A stretch of 30,094 nucleotides of DNA from Leucogyrophana mollusca (lineage: Eukaryota; Basidiomycota; Agaricomycetes; Boletales): positions 1-30,094 of the forward strand of contig MU266620.1 of the NCBI GenBank assembly GCA_021014945.1. The letters run 5' to 3'. A program made the translations under genes and the position numbers. Every line of letters begins with the position of its first letter. Position 1 is the first letter of the stretch. Below the pieces are notes generated by a model. That model worked only from the letters and a program-made list of their open reading frames with translations. It was not told the origin of the DNA and searched no databases. Below, piece after piece: positions 1 through 11,075 of the stretch.

Positions 1-1
1 C

Positions 2-172
2 CTTCATGTCACTCCTAGCAATGATGTCTACACTGCTGACATTTCTATGATCCGTATGCTAGCTGCACCTTATACCACTGTAGCTGGCACACCGAGGAAA
101 CAGCGTGCAGTTGATTTATTTGTGCCAGTAGACCCCAACACTTCACCAACCAAGAAACCCTGTCGTTCCTGA
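2..172 (+). CDS. 3' end of an unidentified protein (partial at left edge)
   Basis: An open frame enters from the left edge and ends at TGA 170-172, giving the last 56 residues. The end is rich in Pro, Thr and Lys and contains TPRKQRAVDLFVPVD and a C-terminal SPTKKPCRS. I do not recognise the family. It is followed by a T-rich stretch that looks like a 3' UTR, and the next gene lies in the same orientation about 400 bp away. The frame may be the last exon of a longer gene. The absence of a start and the short length make this a modest call. Confidence 0.45.
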   Translation, partial: LHVTPSNDVYTADISMIRMLAAPYTTVAGTPRKQRAVDLFVPVDPNTSPTKKPCRS

Positions 173-574
173 TTCCCACTCATCAGCCCTTTTTATCTTC
201 CTTTCGTTCAACTTTCTTTTAATAGCCTTTCTTTCAATAGCGACTCTGACATCCTTCGACATCAACACTATCATTTTTTTTCACTGTTTACTCCGTCGTT
301 AGAGCAATAGTACTTTCCAATAGAAAACTCACTTTTTTTAATGTCATTATCATGCTGGTTTTTGGTTTCTCCATGCTGCATGACAATGTAACAAGCAAGG
401 TTTCTGCCGGCGCCAGTCGGCGGTTCCCGAGTATTCAAAGGATACTAATAGATATTATTTAATAATAAGTAATGTTGTTTACGGTGAGACCTGCCCTTAA
501 CCACCCGCTGACGAGGGAATTCAGCACCGTGCCCATTGATTTTCCACTTCTTGCTGATGCTTGCTCTGGCCGCA
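173..574. other. Intergenic: 3' UTR of the left-edge gene and promoter of the acidic-protein gene
   Basis: I see no coding frame here. The left half is pyrimidine-rich (T runs near 181-300). The right half is AT-rich around 445-480, with TATTATTTAATAATAAG about 110 bp before the chosen ATG, which could serve as a TATA-like core promoter. No repeat, tRNA or mobile element is visible. Confidence 0.5.
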
Positions 575-3343
575 ATGTCGGCTTCACCATTTGTCGAAAC
601 CTATGACACCCAAATGCTAGACTTTGTCAACGACATGGACGTTCCCATGGCAGGCTCAGAATTTTTTCCAGACGCATCGATGGACCAGGATGCCCACGGG
701 TCGCTTTATGCCGATAATGAGAGCGTTGAAGTCGACATGGAGACGTATGAAGGCGAAAATGTAGAGTATGAGATGGCGGATGAGACGGCGGAATACAACC
801 ATCATGGTGGAGAGCCTTTGGATGTCGAGGTCTATGACGCCTCACACCCACATTCGCCACAGCCCCAAGTGGATTTACCAGTCCCTGATACTGAACACCC
901 ATCGTTCTCCTCTCCCGTCTTCTCGGACACTCTGACCCCTGTAGTGGGGGAAGTTTCCTCTAATGATCACGAAGCTCCATCCACATCCGAACCACCACCA
1001 ACAACAACCACGCTTTCTGTGCCATCGGATACTAGTCCTTTGGTCCCCCATCAAAACCCCGTTTCCTCTTCTGCTGAGGCACGCGAAGGAGTTTCAGATT
1101 CTGCTTCCTCCCTCCTCGAAGGCTACTCCACCCACCAGACTGTGGACCCTGAACCAGGTCGCATTCAAGAGGGGCCCGTTCCGGATCAGAGCAACTTACC
1201 TTCAGGGGAGGAAAATACTTCGATAAATGGGGATGCTTCTGCTCAGCCTCAAGAGCCCAACCTCACACGTGCAGAATCTCCTGCACCTGCCGGTGCTCCT
1301 CTCATATCAGAGGAGCAGGTCGACGCGAGGCATCATCCAATCACTGTTAATGATTTACAGCGAGAGGAGTACTCTGCTGAGCAGGATACTGCGGATCCCC
1401 ACGAGATTTCCGATGGCGTTTACATTGAGCCCCCTCCTGCCGTTTTGGTTACAATTCGTTCGTCTGGAGAGTCCGAGTTCTGTCTTTTCAATCAGCCACA
1501 TCCGGAGTCAAGTCCGCGCAGCCCATCTGCGGATGTGGATGAACCGGAATCTGAGCGCCACGTTGCATCGCTACTTTTGCAACACAGACCCACTCTTTAC
1601 TACGAGCCGTTGAGTAGTGTTTTTGATGCTCTTCGACAAGAAGACATAATCAATCATATATCCGATGGACTCGAAGGAGAGTTGGTCATTGACGCCTATG
1701 ATCTGCAGCTTGTTATTTCGGAGGTGGGTGCACGAGCATTGCCCATTTCCCCCCATTTACTCATTTTCCTCAAATAGGACAATGTGTATGCGCGCGAAAT
1801 CAGTCTGCACGACCTTAATATTTTGCATGATGGATCTGATCTTGCTGGCCCCCTTCGTATCCAGCTCCGTTCTTCTGTGCCTCGATTTATTCTTCGGTAC
1901 CATTTACTCCAGGATCAGATTTCGCGCTTGAACCTTGTTGTGGACATCACAGACGGTGAGAATCGAGAAGGTCAGTTTTCCATACCACGCATTTCTTGGG
2001 CCTTCGACTAATCATGTGTCTCTCACGGTAGAGGAGCGAAACGATGGCAAACCAGAGCTCCATCAACCCGAAGAAGAGCCACACGAAGACCTTCCTGTGG
2101 AAGGACATCAAGACATACATGAAACTGATGGAACCCAGGAACCTTCCGCTGAAGAGCAGCCGTCTGAATTACACCTTCCCCTAGATCAGCCTGCAGAAGA
2201 GGGCAATCTTGCAGCTCCAGCATATGAGGACGAAAGTCATCAATCTGTACCCGGCGCTGAAGCGCAAGTAGTCGAAGACGAAGGAGACTATGAAGACACT
2301 AACGCCGGCGGAGAAGAAGCAGAAGAAATCCTCGACGCTGATCAGAATCACGATGTTGTAGACGCCGATTCTTCTGTGCCTGCCACCGAAGAGCAAGCCG
2401 AATTCGGCGGTGAGCAGACGGAGTATCAAGATTACGCAGAAACAGAAGAGTATGACGATCCCTATGGCGAAGCGGCCCCCGCGGATGAAGGTGGTGATAC
2501 TGGCAACGAGTACGGTCGAACGGTGGGTGAACAGGAACTTGGCGAGCAGGACACATCAGCGGTGGTAGATGAGACTCGCCTTGGATCTGACCCACAAGAT
2601 ATCGCGCTCGCGGAACCAGTTACAAATTATGAACCTGACACCGATTCCCGCCAGAACGAAGCAGGACAAGGTCTGTTAACTTTCAGTATTGCCACTCATC
2701 ATCCTGACTCTGATTATCCCTCAGGACCTCAAGAAGAATCCAAGCAACAGTCATTGGAAGAAGATAGTGCTTCTACTTCGGGTAATAGCGTATTACCCGC
2801 CGAACAAGGTGATCTACCTTGGGGATACTGTAAATTATACTGTCGAACTGACTTAGACCGTGCAGATCAATCAACAGATTACCATTCAAACTCACAGGAT
2901 GGTGCAGATGAGTCGGACCCTAACTTCCTCACTACATTGGAGCATGAAGCTGGTAAGGCAATGTCCTGTTCTGCTTATGGCGCTCTGTTGACACGGTGAC
3001 AGATTCAGCTCTAGATCGGCCTACCTCCAATCACGGGGTCCTTGGGGATGAAACTGTTGATCCCTCGCAAGACTACAACGATGATTGGGAATGGGATGCC
3101 GATGCCGATGCTGAAGGCGAGCCCGATGACGACTGGGTTGACCCAGATGCAGTTTCGAACGAAAGCTCCGTCACACTCTCCAGTAAAGCCTCAACTTCGA
3201 AGCGAGCCCATGATGAAGTCGATTTCGACGAGGAAGCAACCGATGGTGAACCTCCAAGCTCGCCAGGTGCGTTCCGCAAGTAAGCGTGTGACATATTCGC
3301 TGATACCTTGTCTGCAGAGCCAAAACGTCCTCGCGTTGAGTGA
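575..3343 (+). CDS. Very acidic nuclear-type protein with a conserved core, function unknown (about 816 aa)
   Basis: Spliced as 575-1723, 1778-1970, 2032-2670, 2725-2808, 2857-2952, 3003-3266 and 3318-3343; frame is kept through all six GT-AG introns, giving 816 aa. The chosen start is ATG 575 in a GCCGCA context; an in-frame ATG at 557 would add six residues. The protein is dominated by Glu, Asp, Pro and Ser and is probably disordered. One island (about residues 330-450) is hydrophobic and structured, containing HRPTLYYEPLSSVFDALRQ and, across the first intron, ISLHDLNILHDG. A late acidic segment has DWEWDADADAEGEPDDDW. The C-terminus, PKRPRVE, looks like a nuclear localisation signal and exists only if the last intron (3267-3317) is removed. 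The introns at 2671-2724 (54 nt) and 2809-2856 (48 nt) contain no stop and are multiples of three, so they could be retained. I cannot name the family; a nuclear role is inference. Confidence 0.8.
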
Positions 3344-4009
3344 GAAATCCAGCGGTTCGCTACAATTGCATGGCTGCTCTTCGGCTCCCGCTCAGGCAGA
3401 GCCTGCGGTCCTACACTCGCACTGTCCCTCTTTACCGAGGCAGCGTAACTTATTGCCTCTTCCTCGTTCTATCGGTTTCTCCCTCAGCATACCTCAAGCA
3501 CGTTCCGGACATAAGGCTAAGTCAATTTTACTACGGTGTTCATCCTGGTCTCCAAATTTTCTTTATTCATCTGCATTGTATCCATTATACTCATCTTTTC
3601 AGCACATTTTCCACCGCCACCACTAGAAGAAGACGCTGTAGGGCACATGGTGAAGGGGGTCCTCAACAGACGGACGATTCGCAGATAATTGGGCATGTGG
3701 AAGTTGCATTGACGACATGTATCTTCATGAGTAGGCTGATCATCAATCGTCATATATCTTGCTCGTTGCGTTTTGCGTGATCCCCCAGTAACTTTGAGTC
3801 GAGTGGCAGTCTGATAGGCCGGCAGTTACCGAGTTTGGAGGAAATTTACGACACCAACTTCCAATTGTCCGAGCTCCAAGCTTCAAGTTCGCTGACCGGA
3901 GCCATTGAACTTTGCCTGACGTTGCACACTGTTATCGTCCACGGATGTACCTTTGAACTCCGCGGTTTAGAACTGGAACAGGCCACTAGCAGTTCTTCTA
4001 CAGTGTGCG
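3344..4009. other. Intergenic between the acidic-protein gene and RPC82, with a doubtful small ORF
   Basis: This 666-bp gap holds the 3' UTR of the acidic-protein gene and the promoter of RPC82. Frames are open on both strands for 60-146 codons, but none matches a family I know. The only coding signal worth recording is the presequence-like ORF starting at 3370, listed separately. From about 3790 to 4009 I see nothing but probable promoter. Confidence 0.4.
3370..3688 (+). CDS. Candidate small gene with a mitochondrial-presequence-like start
   Basis: ATG 3370 opens a frame whose first 25 residues are basic, Leu-rich and free of acidic residues (MAALRLPLRQSLRSYTRTVP), as expected of a mitochondrial targeting peptide. 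A plausible GT-AG intron follows at about 3447. Another acceptor near 3600 leads into a short exon reading FPPPPLEEDAVGHMVKGV and ending RRTIRR at TAA 3686-3688. I could not find one unambiguous splice model joining the pieces: several donors and acceptors compete, and some joins hit stops. If real, the protein would be about 65-75 aa. No family is recognised, and a chance ORF in an intergenic gap is a serious alternative. Confidence 0.25.
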
Positions 4010-6165
4010 ATGGCGGACGCCGAGACAGCTCGTCTGTGTACACAAATCATACAAACGCACTTTGGTCCCCTCGCAGCAGTAAGAAGTCTTATTGACTTAA
4101 TCTTTCTTTGCGACTTACAGACCCACCTACTTGTAGGCTGTAGCGTTTGCTCTGCTCACCCGGGGGCGGCTATCATTGGTCCAACTCATTAGATTCACTA
4201 CTCTGAAACCCCGGACAGTGCGCACAGCCGTACTTGCTCTTGTGCAGCACAACATTTTATGGCATTCCCAAACCGACGAGGAAGGCGAAATGTTGGAGTT
4301 CAACACTTTAGAATGCCTCATGAGACTGAGGTTTGGACGATTCGTATGGCAAGCGGAGGACATGTTTGGACCATCTGTGCGTTTCTTTGGATATATCGTC
4401 GCGCCAGTATGAGTATCTCATGTGTCACAGGCTGCAGAAATCGTCCAACTCGTGCTTGACCATGGAAAGCTCCGGCCGCCAGATATCATTTCGAAGCTTT
4501 CTGTATATGACCCCAAAAGTAAGTATTCACAATCTATCCACGTTGTCTCGCTGATTGATTATTAGGTTCAAGCATTTACTCGCAAACACTGTACAAATTA
4601 GTGACCGCTGCCTACCTCAAACCATCCACCATCTTGTCGCATAACTCACCTCGGGATAAGCGCATCAAGTATGAAGCAGAAGAAAAGGCCAAGATCTCTG
4701 GATTTCCTACAGCAAAAGAGCTACGGGAGGCCAAAGAGACCGCAGAAGCGAGACTCAAGAGAGAAGAGGAGGAAGCTGAGAGAGTAGGGCTGGTGAGTTC
4801 AAACTCTGAGTAAACATCCAAATAATCGTTAATTGTTCAGTAACCTTCAGAAGCGAAAACCAAAAGATCAGATTAGCCAACGCTCTTCAAAGGTGGGGTC
4901 TCAATGTACTTCTTTCTTCGTCAGCGGCACTGAAAAATTACAGCGAAAAGTGGTCGATGGCGAGATTGTCGATGTAAGCGAAATCCGAGGTCTAATTCAG
5001 CATATTGAATTGACGCCTATATCAGGACGAGGTGTATTTCCGAGTGAATTTTGACAGATTCAACACCCATATTCGCAACAAGGTACGTTCAGTACTCCTT
5101 GACTCTGCGTAGTATCTTATACGCCTTATGATATAAACCAGCTCATCGAAATGGCTGTCAGGGAGAGATTCAATGAAAGTGCCACCCTAGTCATACGAGC
5201 TACTCTCAAGGCTACGGAGACAAAGCAAAAAAGTTTGGCCGACGCGAGATCAGGTAGTATCGCGTGATAAACCTTTTTTTGGAGTCTAATGTACCCCTAG
5301 ATCCTACGTCGACTTCTGCAATCGCTATGCACATAGCAGACGACGACGACCTTGCAACAGGACTCATGACGTCATCTAAAAAACCCTCAAATGCCTCCCT
5401 TGTCAAAGACTATCTTACTATGATGTCTTCCGCTGATAACCCAACACCTGCGGGGCGTGCCGCGTCATTTGTGTCACTCACAGAGAACAAAGTGCACGTT
5501 GAGTTTGACATAATAAGCCGCCGACTACGACGACGCGTGCTGGAAGCCGTCACAAGAGAACGCCATGGGGACGACGGTGTACGCATAGTGCGCCTCTTGC
5601 TTGATGTCGGCAAGATGGACGAGAAGCAGGTTCGTTTGCACCGACACCGCTCGTCTTTGCTCGATTTTATTCACCTAAGTGACAGATAGCAAAGGTAGCT
5701 ATGATGGCAAACAAAGATGTTCGACCATTGCTCTCGGCGCTCTCTTCGGACTTCATTATATCCACTCAAGAAGTTCCGAGGAGTGCAGATCGCAATCCGA
5801 CGCGAACATTCTACTTATGGTATGCTTCGGAACCTCATCTCACAGTGTATCTGTTAATATCCAAGAACAGGCACGTTGATCTCCAAAAAGCGTACTCTAC
5901 GTTGCTTGGAAGTCTGTACAAAACGCTATATAATATCAATGTGCGACGCCAGGCTGAACAAGAGGAACCGAATGTCAGGGCCGTGCTGGTGAAGCGGGAG
6001 CGTTCTGACGTTGCACAAAACGAGAACCTACTCTCGAGGATGGAGCGCGACGTGTTGAAAGAATGGGAGGCCAAAAGAGAGAAGTTGACGGTATTGGAAT
6101 TGCGGGTTGAGGAGGCGGTATTTATCCTTAGGGACCTTGATACTGGAAGCAACAATGATCTTTGA
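4010..6165 (+). CDS. RPC82: RNA polymerase III subunit RPC82/RPC3 (RPC62 homologue)
   Basis: This is a subunit of the RPC82-RPC34-RPC31 trimer of nuclear RNA polymerase III, which acts in promoter opening and initiation at tRNA, 5S rRNA and U6 genes. Spliced as 4010-4078, 4137-4376, 4431-4518, 4566-4792, 4851-4973, 5026-5082, 5142-5253, 5301-5629, 5686-5819 and 5871-6165, giving 557 aa, normal for fungi. The N-terminus has the family's winged-helix unit (RLSLVQLIRFTTLKPRTVRT, about residues 30-55). DDEVYFRVNFDRFN lies mid-protein, and FYLWHVDLQKAYSTLL across the last intron is a family signature. The C-terminal third is helical and charged. The start is the first ATG before ETARLCTQIIQTHFGPL. 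The intron at 5820-5870 is 51 nt without a stop, but removing it restores the expected FYLW-VDL join. Identification rests on recalled family motifs. Confidence 0.93.
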
Positions 6166-6414
6166 CTAGACTTATCAGATTCCGTGGTGGTATCTGGCAA
6201 GGCATGGTGTACGAGCCGTCGCCGACACCTCACGTAAAGTAGAGAATTTCAAAGAAGGCGTTGTTGAGGGACGTTCATCTGCCACAGCCCACACTTGGAA
6301 ATTTCATCATGCAAAGCGCGGTGCCAGCTCAAGTTGTTCGAAACGAAGTGGACTTTGTACCTTTTGTGATTGGACGAAACGACATTTGTTATTCACATGA
6401 GCTACGCAATTACA

Positions 6415-8633
6415 TTAGGATGGCGAACAACTTGCGAGTTCAGCGAGATGCTGCCTCAAGTTCCTAAGTTCCGCCTGAGCTGTCGTTGATTCTCGAGCAG
6501 CTTGCTCTCGGTCTGTGAGAGCTGCAGCGAGTAGGGAAGGGTCATCTAACTGAGCAATGACACGACGACGTGGGTACTGACCTTCGTTCAAGCGCCTTTG
6601 TTGATCAGCAAGGGCGCTCTCGGCCTGAAAACGTGCTGTCCTCTCTCGTTCCAGGTTCTCTGTGGCTACAGAAACATATATCAAATGGGCTGTTAGAATA
6701 GTCGATGATGCTCATACTTTCCGCTAAGCGAGCTTCTGCCGCTGAATGCGCATTCTTTTCACTTTCCAGTTCGGAAGTAGCTGCGAAGATCACGAGTGTG
6801 TGTTTCGTTAAGACATGCATAATTATGAAGAAAAGCGATCGTGGCACACCTAAAACCACTTTCTCTTCCGATTCAGTGAGGTCCCTTTTATAGCTGCCAA
6901 TGGCATTGAGGACTGGAATACAACACACCGTCTGTAAATGATGACGCGGAGAGGACTGGCGGAAAACTCACTCGCGTCGATGTGGGATGAAAGCGTCTTA
7001 CCAACGGCAGGTGGAAGCGCGTCGATATTTCTGAACTCTAGTTGTGGGTTAGAGTGGTCAACTTCTACCTTGGCGGCCTCGGTATTCTCCTCAGACGATA
7101 GGCCCGAGTACCGATGCTCCAGAAGATGTTTGACCTCTCCCTGCAGATTCGAAATTTCTTCCGAAAGGTCATCACATCTCTTGCTTCCCTCCTCTACTTC
7201 CCTCCCCAATCGTTCCGAAAGCGATTGGGAGTCGTGCAATTCCCCTCGAAGACGCGTATTTTCCTCTTCTAGCTGCACTAGATAAGCTCCACGTACTCGC
7301 AGCTTTTCGTCCGCTTTCTCTAATTCAACTCGCAATCGTTCACGTTCCTCAGACTGACCTTCGCTCTCGGCCGCCACTGAACTGAGGCGCTGAACATCAG
7401 CCTGCGCCACCTCCAGGTTTGATTGGAGGCTCGTGTTCTCCTTCTGCAGCCGGACGTGATGTTCTGCAGAGAGTTCGAGTTCAGCCTTTACTTGCTTTAA
7501 TTCAGCCCCTAGTCGATGGTTTGCTTCAGACTTTCGTATATCGTCCTCTCGTGAAAGTTGGAGTTCACTCTTCGATAGTTCGAGTGCGCGCTGCAAGCTT
7601 TGGATTTCGTCTCGTACTTGGGCATTATGATCGTCAGAAGCACCCCGGTGCTGTGGTGCAACGTCAATGCAAGTTTCTGCTACCGCGAGGCACGGGGTGG
7701 CCTTCATCGCTTCCAGGTCAGCCCGGAGGCTGGTGTTCTCTCGCTTCAGGTGTGCGTTGGATTCTAGGCATAGTTTAAGCTGCAAAGTTGTTGCTTGTTT
7801 CGAGTTATTGCTCTCATGTTGTTGTGTTTGCACTGGGGCACCGTCGATGCTCGTATTTTGACGGGGCGGGTTTGAACCAGAGACAAAAATGGCGGGCATT
7901 CCCAGACGACGTGAGTGTTCTGCGTGAGGGTATAACATGTAGCATTAGCACTCGCTAGTGTTTCTCGCGAAAAACTAAACATACCTCCCACACCACGGGA
8001 GGCGCCTGCTGAGGTTGTATGTGCTGTCGCTTCGGGAACAGCGGTCATAGAAAAATTAGTGTTCGTGGTTTGAATAAGAGAGGGAGGTATGTTTGGTGTC
8101 GTCCTCGCCCTTTTTGCAAGAGGGGGGATTGACTGGCTGGTGTTGGCGATCCGAGTGGAATCGCCAGGTTGCATTGTGCTTGCACACCTGCTCCTCTTTC
8201 GACGGACTGGCTGCCCCCATAAGATGTTTGGCCCAGGCCAAAGAACCCTTAATGTGTGTTTGGGCAGATGTGGATGGCGGGACGGAGATGAACGTTCGGA
8301 GATATGCCATTCGGTGACTCCCCTGGTATAGTAAGCCTGAGGAGGTCCGTTATCGATGTACACATCTCCAGGATTTCCAAATCCGTTAGACGGTGGACCG
8401 TTGCCTCTTATTTCGTAGTAGGGTATGCAGATTGTTCCAGCAGATGCCTGAAGGGTTGTGGGAGATAGATATCCGTACGGATAGTTTGACGGCAGATCTG
8501 CGACTGCACACTGCAAGAGCTTTACTACATGACGGCCAACCTGTGGGTTACGATATCCGCCTGCAAGATCCATACAAGGAATGGGTAGATTTCCGATTCT
8601 TTGACACTGCTTCGGTGAGATCGCTACGGCCAT
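6415..8633 (-). CDS. Coiled-coil protein with an agaric-type N-terminal domain (about 657 aa)
   Basis: Spliced on the minus strand as 8633-7985, 7919-6972, 6912-6850, 6780-6718 and 6665-6415, giving 657 aa; all four introns fall in phase 1, and two internal exons are exactly 63 nt. Residues 74-139 form a compact Gly/Pro/Trp-rich domain (NPGDVYIDNGPPQAYYTR, then HPHLPKHTLRVLWPGPNILW). I associate this layout with abundant Agaricomycete hypothetical proteins, from memory only. A basic patch, RRKRSR, follows and may be a nuclear signal. After a Ser/Thr/Pro linker, about residues 260-655 are a long heptad-rich coiled coil (LQRALELSKSELQLSRED, LEEENTRLRGEL). An acceptor choice at 6912/6913 is needed to keep frame across the 6913-6971 intron. 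It could be a scaffold or cytoskeleton-linked protein; no catalytic motif is visible. Confidence 0.75.
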
Positions 8634-8906
8634 CGTATCTGTGATATACGAGAAGATTTCCGTGGTTCAACCGTGGTTAGCGTATTGTGTCCTTGAGCAA
8701 CGTACCGTCTCACTCTCACCGACGGAGAGACAGAAACAAAATAAATATTTGACTTCGAATTTGGTGAGACAGACGTACGGATCCTTTGACAGTTGCAACG
8801 TTTTCTTTGGCATATATTTGTCAAGGACTTATTACCTGCGGTGAGTATCAGCTGCGTTTTATGTGACTAGCCTTCAAGACTCAAGTTCAAGTTTCCTTGC
8901 AAGTGG
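8634..8906. promoter_or_regulatory. Divergent promoter between the coiled-coil gene and the phosphoesterase
   Basis: The two genes are transcribed away from each other, so 273 bp must hold both promoters. The stretch 8737-8760 is A-rich (AAACAAAATAAATATTTG) and could hold core elements. No operator-like repeat is evident. Confidence 0.5.
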
Positions 8907-9939
8907 ATGACCGAGCTCGAGTCTGCCCGGGTGTATACCGACTTCCATCACAAACTTCCTCCTCACCCCGGTAGCGAATGGACGCGATTCGTCTGCATCT
9001 CCGACACACACTCACGAGTCTTTCCTGTCCCTCCTGGCGATGTGTTGCTACACGCCGGTGACCTGAGTAGCTGGGGAAGTTTGGATGAACTGCGGCCGAC
9101 TGTGGAGTGGCTCAAATCATTGGAGCATCCCGTTAAGATGTGAGTGTGGTCTCGACCATCAAATGGGCCTGACAGAACAGACGGCGCGGATAGCATGATT
9201 GCAGGCAATCACGACGTATGTACCGACTTTGCTATTAGCCTCGCATGGCATCCTAACGCGCCGGCATACTACCACGCAGCTTTGCCTGGATGAGCAATGG
9301 GGCTTACAAACTTATGGCATTAACCCAGATGTAAGCTCTCATCGTCCCCTCACCGAGGGTTGTTTCATTGGTGCGCAATGGCCAGGACATCCGACATGCT
9401 CGTGCATACGTTCGTAGTGATGCAGGACTTCATTACCTAGAATACGAAGCTTTCCAATTCACCGCCCCTTCGGGGAGAACCTGGAAAGTCTATGGTTCTC
9501 CGGTGAGTACTTGATTTGTTGACCCATACGTTACTGAGACTTTTTGTCAGGCTGCCCCAATACACGTACAAGGGGCATTCCAATATGGCACCTCCGAGGA
9601 AGCTAGAGGTATCTGCAATCCCATTGCCAGCATATCCGCCTCACGTAGTTCCCTTCAGCCATATATGACAGAATACCACTCGACACCGAGATTCTAGTGA
9701 CTCATACCCCTCCATTTATGACCCAGGACCGAACGCGCAAGGGCAAGAATGCTGGTTGCCAGATCCTAGCATCAGCCCTTCAGCAGCTACCAGAGTGTCG
9801 ACTGCATGTTTTTGGGCATATTCATGAAGCAAACGGGGCTCAGACAGACACCGACGCATCAGGGGGGACCGGTAGAGTTTTCGTCAATGCTGCAGTCGCC
9901 TCGCATGGTAACGCAATAGTTGTGGATCTGAAGAATTAA
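8907..9939 (+). CDS. Calcineurin-like metallophosphoesterase (MPPED-type)
   Basis: A predicted binuclear-metal phosphoesterase. Spliced as 8907-9139, 9194-9215, 9280-9330, 9386-9502, 9551-9608 and 9659-9939, giving 253 aa. All superfamily motifs are present in order: SDTH (D33, H35), GDL (D52), GNHD (N83-H84-D85), H176 in VTHTPP, and GHIHEANG (H214, H216). The GNHD motif sits in a 22-nt exon whose acceptor choice (9193) is set by the motif. The length and spacing resemble the small MPPED1/MPPED2-type fungal proteins rather than large Ser/Thr phosphatases. There is no signal peptide or membrane segment, so a soluble cytosolic enzyme is expected. The physiological substrate cannot be told from sequence. 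The 3' end converges on YJU2 with only about 100 bp between stops. Confidence 0.9.
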
Positions 9940-10038
9940 CAGGCGCTACCAAGTGGCCTGTTCAGATCACTTGTGTACAAGGTATTGAGTGTGTTACAGA
10001 AAGAGAGACAGGTAATTATGGGCAGTCCTACATACATG

Positions 10039-11075
10039 TTATACCGCAATCTTTTTCTTCTTCGTTACTTTGATGCCCAATTTATTCTTCATGTCAGATT
10101 TCTGTTTCTTGACCGCTGGGGCTCTGGCAGTAAGAAGAGCCCGAGTCGAATCCGGTAGCAGACTGTGCAAATCCGGTTCAACGTCATCAGCTTTCCGCTT
10201 CACAGTGACCACCGTGGCAGCCGGTGCTGGAGTTGGTGATTCAGCAGATGTATCCGTCCCGGGCGAGCCTCCGGCTGGCGGCGCAGGCATCGCGACTTTC
10301 GAGAACACCTCCCTTACTAGTTTCTCGTCCTCCTCCTCTGCCTGCTTTCGCTCTCTGTCTTCTTCCGTCTCAATGTCTTCGATATTTATCCTGGCTGCGA
10401 GATCCACTGATTGTCCCACCCTCTCGTTCCGAGCATTCCGCGCTCTTATGTCCTGTAGCGCATCCAAGATATCCATTTCCCGTTTGGCGTCGACGGTACG
10501 GTTCTCTAGCGCTTTCATCGGGTTGTTCTCTTCTTCCTCCAGCCGCGCTATACGGTCCACCTCTTTGCCATCTTCCTCTTCTCTCCACGGCTCGAAGTTG
10601 CGTGATGCACCATGCTCAGCTGCGTAGTCCGTGTTTTTAGGATCGGTCTTGAAAGTAATCTCGGCGGAGCATAGCGTGCTGCAACGAAGTCAACGAATAG
10701 CGGTAGGGAATACATGAAGCGGCTTACCACTTGATATAAAATCGGAATATCTTAATGCCATAATAATCCTCGCCGTCCACAGTCTCCTTTCTTGCGTTGA
10801 ATTTCTTGCCCTTGTAGATATATTCTCCACAAGTATTACACCGCCTGATGCAAGGTCACGGTCAACAAAGGTGGTCGGGACGCCAAAATAAGGTACGCAC
10901 ATAGAAAACGGGGCCATCAAACGCACAACCTGCTGTGAGTTCTTTGGCTGCTTTCTTCGCGGGATGAGCGAAGGGTCAAAGTCCGGGGGGAAGTACTTGT
11001 TAAGAACTATTCAAAGTAATTAGATCTCAATCATTGGGTCTTAGGGGAAACATACTGACCTTTTCGTTCAGACAT
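10039..11075 (-). CDS. YJU2: Pre-mRNA splicing factor YJU2/CWC16 (CCDC94 homologue)
   Basis: A step-one spliceosome factor of the NineTeen-complex group that promotes branching. Spliced on the minus strand as 11075-11060, 11006-10901, 10844-10728 and 10678-10039, giving 292 aa; the first coding exon is only 16 nt (MSERK plus one base). The conserved N-terminal domain is complete: [30 protein letters not shown], and a four-Cys zinc site at C43/C46 and C80/C83 ([30 protein letters not shown]). [20 protein letters not shown] follows. Then comes an acidic coiled coil with [11 protein letters not shown], a Pro/Ala linker and a basic tail ending TKKKKIAV, probably nuclear-directing. It matches YJU2/CCDC94 better than the paralogue SAF4/CCDC130 because of the exact MSERKVLNKY start. 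It shares a 195-bp divergent promoter with SPT16. Confidence 0.95.

Noticed and set aside
3517..3753. Minus-strand ORF with CRQC and other Cys, reminiscent of a small TIM protein
   Set aside because: The twin CX3C pattern of small TIM proteins is absent and spacing does not fit.
4893..4924. A 32-nt GT-AG intron in RPC82
   Set aside because: Removing it puts a stop in frame two codons later; reading through keeps frame to the conserved VDDEVYFRVNFDRFN block.
6544..6575. A 32-nt GT-AG intron near the end of the coiled-coil gene
   Set aside because: Removal gives an immediate stop, while reading through continues a coiled coil.
7866..7877. TTTGAACC-like box resembling a tRNA B box
   Set aside because: It lies in a coding exon and no matching A box or cloverleaf arms are seen.
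8089..8331. Plus-strand ORFs of 74-84 codons over 8056-8331
   Set aside because: They are antisense shadows of the first exon of the coiled-coil gene, with no motif of their own.
10070..10640. Long plus-strand ORFs (138 and 185 codons) over YJU2
   Set aside because: Ser- and Arg-rich reverse readings of the acidic and basic C-terminal part of YJU2.
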